Shown piece by piece: positions 18,043-24,685 of a DNA stretch of 64,000 nucleotides. The stretch's first letter is position 1. Every line of letters starts with the position of its first letter. A program made the position numbers and the translations under genes. The stretch spans positions 1 to 64,000 of the forward strand of contig JBJENV010000036.1 in NCBI GenBank assembly GCA_051880375.1, in the 5' to 3' direction. The notes under the pieces were generated by a model. That model was not told the DNA's origin. It was given only the letters and a program-made list of their open reading frames with translations, and made no database searches. This DNA is from SIG299 sp051880375 (GTDB lineage Bacteria > Bacillota > Clostridia > Lachnospirales > Lachnospiraceae).

Positions 18043-18831
18043 GTGAAAATATGGTTAGCTCGATTAAGTGACTTCTTTCATTACAAGGACTTACTAAAGC
18101 ACCTTGTTATGCGGGATATAAAGTTAAAATACCGAAGGAGCGTGCTCGGATATCTTTGGAGTGTTCTTGACCCATTGCTTACCATGATAGTTATGACTAT
18201 CGTATTTTCGGCGATGTTTAGCAGAAATATCGACAATTTTCCGGTATATCTGTTTTGTGGACAACTGTTATTTAATTTCATGAAGAATGCCACCTCTCAG
18301 GCAATGCATTCCATCAATGCCAATGGTGCATTAATTAGAAAAGCCTATGTGCCAAAGTATATTTTTACGTTTTCCAAAGTAATCAGTACGTTGATAGACC
18401 TGCTGTTTAATATGGTGGCGCTGGTGATTGTCATGCTGGCAACGGGGGCAGGGTTCAGCTGGTACAACCTATTGTTTCCGATTGTCCTGGTGCAGCTGTT
18501 TGTGTTCTGTCTGGGACTTGGCTTGTTCCTTGCACAGGCAAACGTGTTCTTTAAGGATGTGCAGTATATTTATAATGCGGTTACAATGGCTTGGATGTAT
18601 CTGACACCGATTTTTTACCCAATCGAATCATTGCCGGAGGTTGTTCGGTTTGCAATCACGCACTTTAATCCAATGTATTATTACGTGAAACAGTTCCGTG
18701 ATATTTTTTATACCGGAACCTTACCGCAGGGAGAGTATGTGCTTGCCGGATGCGCGGCTGCACTTGTAATGCTGGTGTTTGGGACCGGAATGTTTTTGAA
18801 AAATCAGGACCGCTTTATTCTGCACATATAG
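18043..18831 (+). CDS. ABC-2 type polysaccharide export permease (Wzm/TagG-like)
   Basis: This is a 263-residue membrane component of a polysaccharide ABC exporter. The RDIKLKYRRSVLGYLWSVLDPLLTM stretch is the typical ABC-2 gate helix region, followed by about six hydrophobic segments, including AWMYLTPIFYPIESLP and HFNPMYYYVKQFRDI. The GTG start at 18043 is preferred over TTG 18034 because AGGAG at 18028-18032 is correctly spaced. Its ATPase partner is at 20016-20777, separated by a degraded PDDEXK-family gene. Such pairs are normally adjacent. Confidence 0.88.
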   Translation: MKIWLARLSDFFHYKDLLKHLVMRDIKLKYRRSVLGYLWSVLDPLLTMIVMTIVFSAMFSRNIDNFPVYLFCGQLLFNFMKNATSQAMHSINANGALIRKAYVPKYIFTFSKVISTLIDLLFNMVALVIVMLATGAGFSWYNLLFPIVLVQLFVFCLGLGLFLAQANVFFKDVQYIYNAVTMAWMYLTPIFYPIESLPEVVRFAITHFNPMYYYVKQFRDIFYTGTLPQGEYVLAGCAAALVMLVFGTGMFLKNQDRFILHI

Positions 18832-18859
18832 ACGCACAAGAAATTCAGAGGACAAAGAA

Positions 18860-18900
18860 AACCTGCCGGAGCTTTAAAAGCAGCGGCAGGTTCTGGTAAA
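18860..18900 (-). terminator. Rho-independent-like terminator, minus-strand direction
   Basis: AACCTGCCG (18860-18868) pairs perfectly with CGGCAGGTT (18884-18892) around a 15-nt loop. On the minus strand the stem is followed by TTTCTTTG. It lies just past the 3' end of the broken PDDEXK gene. On the plus strand, after wzm, there is no clear U-run. Confidence 0.55.
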
Positions 18901-18938
18901 GTTCGTTCTTATCAATAAGGTTACGATGTTATCACTTG

Positions 18939-19870
18939 CTAGTACTTGATGCCATTCTGCTTTAAAAGTGAGCGTAGATGGAAAATTTCCTGATCTTTAT
19001 CAGCAATGGTTGCATTCTTCTCTGCAAGCTCAGCATTTAACCGATCCATCTCGTTTTGTATGGTTCTCTGCTGACGGAGGTAGTCTTCACGGGCTTCTAT
19101 TTCTGCACGTGCGTAGTCATCAGCATTCACGCGGTAAATGGTTTCCACAGTGGATTGCAGACCGTTATGTTCTTTGACCAATGTTTTCAAGCCTCCTTTG
19201 TTTTCACGTAGTGAAAATGCGAGCCTCAGCGAGCAGAGGCTTTGCTCCTCACCCATGTGGTAGACTTGAAGAGTTTTGCCCAGTAATCAATGTCATAGGC
19301 CATGTCCTCATCGGTGGCATACTCTTCTTTGTTTAATTCTAGCACATGGAGGGCAATATTGCCACTATAAATTCTGGCGGTTTTGTCATTTGCCAGATGA
19401 TACACCGAGTAGAATTCTTTCGAGCCTTCATAAAGCTCGAAGTCCAGAATATCAATCTGGATTAACGGTTTCAGCTGCATATAATCATCACCGGAATTCA
19501 GTTTGCTGAAATTTTTGCATAAATAACAGAGAGAGCGGTTTGTCCAATAATTCTGCTTCAGCACCTGCAGCTCCAGATGAATCTTCTTAGCTTTGTTTAA
19601 AAGCAGGTTCAGGTCGAGGATATAGTGTTTATCATCCACCTCATCACCAAGAAGAATCGGATTGTTGATTTCAATATCTACAATTTCGGAGTCCTTCATG
19701 TGAAGTAGCGAGCAGAGAAGCTTTTTGAGCCCGTCCGGGTTGGATTCAAAAACAATCCGAAACATCAGGTCATTCAGCAATGTGTGAGGTAATTCGCCGG
19801 AAACAGTTTCAAAACCGGGTGGCAAAGTAACTGAAACATTCAGGGAAATAGAATTACAAAACGTTTTGTA
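18939..19870 (-). pseudogene. Broken PDDEXK (Rpn/transposase-like) family gene
   Basis: Two adjacent minus-strand pieces together match the intact relative at 23340-24314. The 5' piece (to about 19253) carries MFRIVFESNPDGLKKLLCSL, YILDLNLLLNKAKKIHLELQ and YLCKNF. The 3' piece (about 18939-19190) carries STVETIYRVNADDYARAE and a coiled-coil tail. Between them about 60 bp of palindromic sequence (19191-19252) adds stops. A second defect is at the 5' end: the promoter and palindrome are present, but the leader with RBS and ATG seen in the intact copy is missing. The gene lies between wzm and wzt on the opposite strand. Confidence 0.8.
19191..19252. mobile_element. Small palindromic insertion disrupting the PDDEXK gene
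   Basis: Compared with the intact paralogue, this segment has no counterpart and falls exactly between the codons for TTW and LKTLVKEHNG. It contains two dyads: TTTTCAC-GTA-GTGAAAA (19201-19217) and AGCCTC (19222-19227) with GAGGCT (19236-19241). CCTC-type bases occur at both ends. It resembles a mobile hairpin (REP/MITE-like) repeat, but no second copy was found in the window. Boundaries are accurate to a few bases. Confidence 0.5.
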
Positions 19871-19904
19871 GCTGTATTGTAGCATAACGGAACAGGTCGT
19901 GCAA
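19855..19904 (-). promoter_or_regulatory. Promoter with palindromic operator of the broken PDDEXK gene
   Basis: On the minus strand, -35 TTGCAC (19899-19904) and -10 TACAAT (19876-19881) are 17 bp apart. Six bp after the -10 comes the palindrome TACAAAACGTTTTGTA (19855-19870). The intact paralogue at 24398-24446 has the same arrangement, which makes the palindrome a probable operator at the transcription start. Confidence 0.65.
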
Positions 19905-20015
19905 TATCGGAAAAGAGTACAAAAAAGCGGGCGTTATTTGTGAAAATAGTACAAGAAATATGGTATGTTTTTGTGGAATTCGGGCAACGTTTTCCTGTAT
20001 GTTTAGGAGGTTTTC

Positions 20016-20777
20016 ATGAGTGATAAGGTAGTGATTGACGTAAATAATGTAACGATTCGCTTCAATCTGGCAAACCAGAAGGTGGACAATCTGAAGGAGT
20101 ATGTGATTCGTCTGGTAAAGAAAGAATTGATGTTTCAGGAATTTTTAGCGGTCAGGGATGTGAGCTTTCAGGTAAAGCAGGGAGAAGCGTGGGGAATTAT
20201 CGGAACCAACGGCTCCGGTAAATCAACGCTTTTAAAGGCGGTCAGCGGGATTTTAAAGCCGTACCGCGGAAGCATCCGGGTAAGCGGAAGTATTGCACCG
20301 CTCATTGAGCTTGGAGCGGGTTTTGACCCGAATCTGACGGCTAGAGAGAACATTTATCTGAACGGCTGTGTCCTTGGACATACGGAGAAATATATGCGGG
20401 AGCATTTCGATGAGATTGTGGAGTTTGCAGAGCTGCAGGAATTTCTGGATTCTCCGATAAAAAACTATTCCTCCGGTATGAAAGCAAGGCTTGGCTTTGC
20501 AGTGGCAACGATGGTGCAGCCGGAAATCCTGATTGTGGATGAGATTCTTTCCGTAGGAGACTATGCGTTCCGCAAAAAGTGCGAGCAACGCATGAATGAG
20601 ATGCTGTCCGGCGGAACAACGTTATTGTACGTCTCTCATTCGCTGGATGAGGTGAAGCGTCTCTGCGGACATGCGCTCTGGCTGGATAAAGGGAATACCC
20701 GTATGATAGGAAGCGCACAGGAGGTATGTGATGCCTATCTGGCGGAGCAGAAGGCAAAAACGGAGAAGAAACAATGA
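20016..20777 (+). CDS. Polysaccharide ABC exporter ATPase (Wzt/TagH-like)
   Basis: This 253-residue ATP-binding subunit has Walker A GTNGSGKSTLL, a Q-loop region with LIELGAGFDPNLTARENIYLNG (typical of polysaccharide exporters), signature YSSGMKARLGFA, Walker B ILIVDEILSVGD and switch His in YVSHSLDEV. There is no C-terminal carbohydrate-binding extension. It should power the permease at 18043-18831 to export the finished glycan. The RBS AGGAGG is 6 nt before ATG. It is separated from its partner by the degraded PDDEXK gene, so it may need its own promoter. Confidence 0.92.
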   Translation: MSDKVVIDVNNVTIRFNLANQKVDNLKEYVIRLVKKELMFQEFLAVRDVSFQVKQGEAWGIIGTNGSGKSTLLKAVSGILKPYRGSIRVSGSIAPLIELGAGFDPNLTARENIYLNGCVLGHTEKYMREHFDEIVEFAELQEFLDSPIKNYSSGMKARLGFAVATMVQPEILIVDEILSVGDYAFRKKCEQRMNEMLSGGTTLLYVSHSLDEVKRLCGHALWLDKGNTRMIGSAQEVCDAYLAEQKAKTEKKQ

Positions 20778-20816
20778 GAAATGATTTAGCAGCTAAAACG
20801 CAGAGGTGAAAATAAC

Positions 20817-20900
20817 ATGTATTATATGGAATACAAAAGAAACCGGAGGACGAATTGCCGCAAGACGGAAGAAACTTCGCATGACGAAGTTATTACTTGA
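20817..20900 (+). CDS. Small open frame (27 residues), possible remnant
   Basis: An ATG at 20817 preceded by AGAGGTGAAAATAAC opens a 27-codon frame (MYYMEYKRNRRTNCRKTEE and so on) ending at TGA 20898-20900. It follows wzt closely in the same direction. It could be the 5' end of a cluster gene whose remainder was lost when the downstream Rpn-type sequence arrived. Its 3' part overlaps a nested hairpin. It is not recognisable as any family. Confidence 0.25.
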   Translation: MYYMEYKRNRRTNCRKTEETSHDEVIT

Positions 20901-20920
20901 CATTATTCCGGTAATCGTCC
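20848..20920. repeat. Nested inverted repeat (73 bp) after wzt
   Basis: Outer arms are GGACGAATTGCCG (20848-20860) and CGGTAATCGTCC (20909-20920), nearly complementary with one bulge and one mismatch. The inner stem is AACTTCG (20873-20879) with CGAAGTT (20885-20891). It could be a transcription end for the polysaccharide operon or a degraded mobile-element end. No long U-run follows. Confidence 0.5.
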
Positions 20921-21058
20921 TGCGTATATCGTAAACGTTTTATTGAATCGTTTACTTATTTCTTCAAACCGCTCGCCTAATGTGATGCTGTAACAATTTT
21001 GCCCCACAAATGCCATAAATTTCAAATATGCTATCCTTGTATCTTCATTTTGGGAGAG

Positions 21059-22016
21059 ATGGAGAAAGAGGTACAGTATCAAAACAAAAGATATTTCTGA
21101 AAAAACATTTATTGCGTTGAATGATGTGTTCGCTGACATCTTCAATGTGCTTGTTTTTGGCGGTCGACAGGTTGTAACACCGGATGCATTGGAGGACATC
21201 ACCGGGTTCAGCCAGTACAAAGCAGATGATGCGAATCTGCATGAGCAGGAGCGCGATATTTACAAGCTTTGGAAAAGCCAGAGAGTAAATCTTGTGATTA
21301 TGGGCATCGAAAATCAGACAAAGCAGGAACGTGATATGCCGTTTCGTGGCATAGGCTACGATGGGGCTTCTTACCGTTCACAAATGCTAAAAACAAAGAG
21401 TGTAAAAGTGAAAGGTAAAAAGAAAACACTAAAGGTAAAGGAGCGTTATCCGGTAATCACCATTGTCCTCTATTTTGGTGAAAAGCCGTGGCAGTATCCG
21501 CTGAAACTAAAAGAAAGCTTCCGACCGAAGCTGCCCAAAAATGAAATCACCAAGGCACTGGAAAACTATATCACAGACTATAAGGTAAACCTGTTTGATA
21601 TACCGCGCTTGCCTCCGGAGACGGTGGCATTATTTCAAAGTGATTTCAAAGTTGTAGCGGATTATTTTGTGAACGCATACAACAATCCCGAATATGAACC
21701 GGACCCTGCAGTCATCACTCATGTGGATGAGTTACTGAAGCTGATGCGGGTGCTTACCGGCGACAATCGATATGAAACTATTTCGTTTACAGAGCAGGAG
21801 AAGAAAGAAGGTGTTCGAATGTGTAAGGTGCTGGATGCAAGGGAAAGACGTGGTGAAATACGTGGCGAAAAAAGAGGATTAAAACGCGGTGCAACGCAGA
21901 TGTATGAATTAATGCGCATTCTTATTGAAAAGGGCTATCAAATCGATGAAGTTCTTAAAATGACTTCCGGGGAAGAAGCCAGGGAAAAGCTGTATCGGGA
22001 ATATGGAATAGTGTAA
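21059..22016 (+). pseudogene. Rpn-family recombination-promoting nuclease/putative transposase, probably frameshifted at the 5' end
   Basis: The main frame (21117-22016, 299 codons from TTG) matches the Rpn/Transposase_31 family. It has DVFADIFNVLVFGG, KADDANLHEQERDIYKLW, LVIMGIENQTKQERDMP (the PD-(D/E)xK ExQxK motif) and ITIVLYFGEKPW. The C-terminus shows the family's RGE/KRG repeats. The frame continues upstream as KTKDISEKTFIALNDVFAD without a start codon. In another frame, ATG 21059 with GGGAG upstream reads MEKEVQYQNKRYF, the expected N-terminus, before TGA. One extra base near 21081-21097 would join them. Either a young pseudogene or a sequencing slip at the A-runs fits. Confidence 0.7.
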
Positions 22017-22318
22017 AATTGAAGATATTGGAAAAGAAATTGAGAGAAAATCTATATGGACCCCATATACTTGAGTGCTACAGGTGTATGGGGTCCTTTG
22101 CAGTGCATAAGCGCAATGTATTCCTACGCTAACCTGGTCTTGTATTTTCAAAAAACAGTAAACTCACCTATGAGAATGTATTTGTACAGGGGGAACATAC
22201 CAAAATATCTGCAATGAAGAAACAGAAACAGGAATAATCGGTATAGAATAGACTCCTTTTTATGACAACCTGCACCAAACTGAAAGTTTCTGTTCTCTAC
22301 AGAGAGATTGTCCTCCCT
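22017..22318. other. Gene-free stretch with a terminator and no clear coding signal
   Basis: After the Rpn gene there is a strong hairpin (22058-22096, separate entry) and then about 220 bp in which only short, weakly supported frames occur on either strand. It separates convergent transcription units. I see no RNA gene or repeat in it. Confidence 0.5.
22058..22100 (+). terminator. Terminator-like hairpin after the Rpn-family gene
   Basis: GGACCCCATATAC (22058-22070) pairs with GTGTATGGGGTCC (22084-22096) with one mismatch around a 13-nt loop, followed by TTTG. The stem is strong but the U-run is short. Confidence 0.55.
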
Positions 22319-22732
22319 TTATTTGTTAAGTTGTGCATTTATCTTATTCACTGAATTTCTGGTAGTAAAATAAATAATTGACCATATTATGCCAAAGCAA
22401 ACTGCAAATATTAGTGTAAAGATTCCTATCGCTTTGATTGGCATCCAGCCATTAATCAAATAGACTATCAGATAATCTATATAAAGAACCGCCATTTGAA
22501 TCAATGCCGCCATTCCTTTCGGTAGATGTTCCATTTGATATACTACAGAGATGCCTGCCGCAACAAAAGCGACTATTATGGTCGAAAAAACCGCTAGAAT
22601 AGCAGTATCTACTTCTATAGTATCTATTACTCCGGCTTTTTTCAAGCATGCCCACACAATACACAAAATTGCAGGTCCTCCCCATGCAAATAAACTTCCT
22701 CTTTTTAAAAAATTAATACCAAAATTTTTCAT
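22319..22732 (-). CDS. DUF3021 family membrane protein
   Basis: This 137-residue protein has four hydrophobic segments and matches the DUF3021 pattern: FLKRGSLFAWGGPAILCI, then TAILAVFSTIIVAFVAAGISVVYQ, and IYFTTRNSVNKIN at the end. DUF3021 proteins usually form pairs with a LytTR regulator, and here the ATGA overlap (22729-22732) couples it to one. In such pairs the membrane protein is thought to restrain the regulator. ATG 22732 is preferred because AGGAGG sits in the end of the LytTR gene. Confidence 0.82.
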   Translation of the reverse strand: MKNFGINFLKRGSLFAWGGPAILCIVWACLKKAGVIDTIEVDTAILAVFSTIIVAFVAAGISVVYQMEHLPKGMAALIQMAVLYIDYLIVYLINGWMPIKAIGIFTLIFAVCFGIIWSIIYFTTRNSVNKINAQLNK

Positions 22733-23169
22733 AATGAATACCTCCTTTTCAGTTCTGCAAAACATCTTCTTGAGATGTAATCACTAAAACCACTTTTAAA
22801 CTCTGCATCAACAGCCCCGTTTAGGGAAGTTTTAAATCGAACAATATGTTTCATATTTGCAATGTTAGATTTGTTAATCTTCCGAAAATGGTTAGGAAGA
22901 ATAGCTTCCAGCTCATAAAGATGCATTTTTACGCGATATTTCTTTTTGTCTGCATATGCGGCATACGTTTTTCCATCTTCGATATAAAAAGCTTCAATAT
23001 CATAAATCTTCAGCAATTTTATATCGTCTTCATCATATCCGATAACTTCATCCGCGGCTTCCGCTCCCGTAACTAATGCTTCGATTTCATCAATCAAATG
23101 TGTTTTCTTATGAACTCTGGCAACAATCTCTTCCTCTTTTTCTTTATCGATTATAATTCGAAATTTCAT
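22729..23169 (-). CDS. LytTR DNA-binding regulator
   Basis: This 146-residue protein ends in a LytTR DNA-binding domain. It has DIEAFYIEDGKTYAAYADKKKYRVKMHLYELEAILP, then HFRKINKSNIANMKHI and FKSGFSDYISRRCFAELK. There is no receiver domain, which is typical for LytTR-DUF3021 pairs. The start ATG follows AGGAGG by 7 nt. No obvious target operon such as an ABC transporter lies next to it, so its regulon may be elsewhere or may be the pair itself. Confidence 0.85.
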   Translation of the reverse strand: MKFRIIIDKEKEEEIVARVHKKTHLIDEIEALVTGAEAADEVIGYDEDDIKLLKIYDIEAFYIEDGKTYAAYADKKKYRVKMHLYELEAILPNHFRKINKSNIANMKHIVRFKTSLNGAVDAEFKSGFSDYISRRCFAELKRRYSL

Positions 23170-23191
23170 GTTTTTACCTCCTGTGATTTTC

Positions 23192-23219
23192 ATTATACAT
23201 ATTTTGATTTTTTTGTCAG
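23192..23219 (-). promoter_or_regulatory. Promoter of the LytTR-DUF3021 pair
   Basis: On the minus strand, CTGACA (23214-23219) and TATAAT (23192-23197) are separated by 16 bp and lie just upstream of the AGGAGG RBS, giving a short leader of about 15 nt. Confidence 0.6.
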
Positions 23220-23272
23220 CAGGATATAGGTCATCGGTATAGTTTCGAAGGTGAACGGTATATTTTTTAGCC

Positions 23273-23312
23273 TAAATAAAAACACCTATGCAACATGCGT
23301 CACATAAGTGTC
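23273..23312 (-). terminator. Terminator of the intact PDDEXK-family gene
   Basis: ACACCTATG (23282-23290) pairs with CATAAGTGT (23303-23311) with one G-T type pair. On the minus strand the stem is followed by TTTTTATTT. It lies about 30 bp past the stop codon of the gene at 23340-24314. Confidence 0.65.
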
Positions 23313-23339
23313 TTTCAGCCGAAATCAATTCGGTTATTT

Positions 23340-24314
23340 CTACTTTGCTTCAAGCTCTGCAATTCTGGCAAGGGCAGCAGCTAGCTGGGCATCTTTTTGA
23401 TGCAATTCATCGGTTGTCTGCTGAAGCTTATCGGTTGTCTGCTGAAGCTTATCGGTTGTCTGCTGTAATTCATTGTTTTTCTGCTGCAGCACATTATTCA
23501 CCTGTTGTAGTTCCTCATTAGCACGCTGTAGCTCCATTTGATGTAGTAACTCAATGGTGCGCTGCGTTTTTTCACCTTCTTCGCGTGCCTCACACATCTG
23601 ACGGACACGCTCATCTTCCGTAACACGGTAAATGGTTTTTGCAGCGTTAAAAACATAAGGATTTTTTTCTGCCAGCATATGAATCGCCTCCCATGTATCG
23701 GCTTTGAAAAATTGAGCCCAGAGGTCGAGCTGCCAAAAATGGTCTTCCTCCGTGGCAAGTTCTGTATGCTTTAATTGTAACACAGACAGGCGGAAATTGT
23801 CACTGTATTTTTGATGTGTAATGTCATTTGCCAGATGATAGGTGGCAAAAAACTCCGGATGCTCCGGAAAAAGCTCAAAATCCAGAATACCGATGTGAAT
23901 GGCTGGCTTGGTATTGATATAGTCATTGCCCTTATTCAGATTGTCAAAGGAGCGGCAGAGATAGCCAAGAGAGCGCTCCTTCCAAAAGCTCAGCTTTTCA
24001 ACCTGCATTTCCAGATTGATGACGGTCTGATTATTTAGCAGAAGTCGTAAATCCAGAACGAAATTTTTAGCGTAGATGCTGCTGCCGAACTTAATCGGGT
24101 TGGTTACTTCGATGGAAGTGATTTCTTCCGGAGCGAGGTGAAGCAAAGAGCAGAGAAATGCTTTTAGAGCTTCCGGATTTGCTTCAAATACGATGTGAAA
24201 CAGAGCGTCATTGGTCATGGTGTAGCGTAGAGGACCGGAGAGTGTGTTAAATTCTTCCGGAAGCGGTGTGCGCTGCAGTTCAGATAGAGTTGGCATTTCA
24301 TTTGTGTGTTTCAT
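23340..24314 (-). CDS. PDDEXK (Rpn/transposase-like) family protein with coiled-coil tail
   Basis: This is a 324-residue protein of the PF12784-type PD-(D/E)xK family often labelled transposase. It has DALFHIVFEANPEALKAFLC, FVLDLRLLLNNQTVINLEMQ (the D...ExQ active-site strand), ERSLGYLCRSF and FELFPEHPEFFATYHL. After TIYRVTEDERVRQMCEAREE the protein becomes a long coiled coil with heptads QQTTDKL repeated. ATG 24314 follows GAAAGGACATATGAC, and the leader after the promoter is about 75 nt. It is an intact relative of the pseudogene at 18939-19870 and shares its promoter-palindrome arrangement. The family may act in recombination or defence; the function is not established. Confidence 0.8.
   Translation of the reverse strand: MKHTNEMPTLSELQRTPLPEEFNTLSGPLRYTMTNDALFHIVFEANPEALKAFLCSLLHLAPEEITSIEVTNPIKFGSSIYAKNFVLDLRLLLNNQTVINLEMQVEKLSFWKERSLGYLCRSFDNLNKGNDYINTKPAIHIGILDFELFPEHPEFFATYHLANDITHQKYSDNFRLSVLQLKHTELATEEDHFWQLDLWAQFFKADTWEAIHMLAEKNPYVFNAAKTIYRVTEDERVRQMCEAREEGEKTQRTIELLHQMELQRANEELQQVNNVLQQKNNELQQTTDKLQQTTDKLQQTTDELHQKDAQLAAALARIAELEAK
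23411..23465 (-). repeat. 21-bp tandem repeats coding heptads
   Basis: The unit CGGTTGTCTGCTGAAGCTTAT (21 bp, plus strand) occurs at 23411-23431 and 23432-23452, with a partial third copy to 23465. On the coding strand it encodes the heptads LQQTTDK in the coiled-coil tail, so copy-number change keeps frame and lengthens or shortens the coil. Confidence 0.9.
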
Positions 24315-24397
24315 GTCATATGTCCTTTCGTTAAAATGGGAAATCAATACTTTGATGTTATGTGTGAAAACAACAGAAGGATTGAAATAATCAAAGA

Positions 24398-24446
24398 ACA
24401 AAACGTTTTGTAACAATAGTATAGCGCCGGTACATGGAAAGAACAA
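24398..24446 (-). promoter_or_regulatory. Promoter with palindromic operator of the intact PDDEXK gene
   Basis: On the minus strand, -35 TTGTTC (24441-24446) and -10 TATACT (24418-24423) are 17 bp apart. Six bp later comes the perfect palindrome ACAAAACGTTTTGT (24398-24411). Both the geometry and the palindrome are the same as at 19855-19904. Confidence 0.7.
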
Positions 24447-24622
24447 GATGGCAGATTGTAAGAAAATGTAGCGTAAAAATTGTATAAAAAGGATATTGAA
24501 ATTTACAAATTGTAACAAAGACGCGCTGCTCAAAATGTAGAAAAACGCAGTAGAAATTTATGCATAATGAACAAAAAATGAGGAAAAAGTTTGGTAAATA
24601 TTTTTTTGAAATTCTGTAAGAT

Positions 24623-24649
24623 TTGAGGGTGCTGAAACGTTTATATAAT
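24623..24649 (+). promoter_or_regulatory. Promoter candidate for the FRG-recombinase-switch transcription unit
   Basis: TTGAGG (24623-24628) and TATAAT (24644-24649) are 15 bp apart, shorter than ideal. Transcription would start near 24656, about 30 nt before ATG 24686 with AGAGGGAG as RBS. Confidence 0.45.
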
Positions 24650-24685
24650 AGGGACAAGAGTTGATTCTTTAAACAGAGGGAGCGG

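Larger units (their letters stand above)
24315..24685. other. Divergent regulatory region between the PDDEXK and FRG genes
   Basis: This AT-rich 371-bp gap carries the minus-strand promoter and palindrome (24398-24446) and a plus-strand promoter candidate (24623-24649). The remaining sequence (about 24447-24620) shows no supported gene on either strand. Confidence 0.6.

Noticed and set aside
20887..20896. 10-nt match (GAAGTTATTA) to the putative guide start at 1385-1394, near a TTGACA-like sequence
   Set aside because: A 10-nt match in 64 kb on two strands is not rare, the flanking bases do not extend it, and no shared flanking motif is known. It is not evidence of a target.
20903..21220. 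Minus-strand frame of 105 codons opposite the Rpn gene
   Set aside because: Its first half is antisense to a conserved domain. The last 45 or so codons look protein-like but too short and isolated to call a gene.
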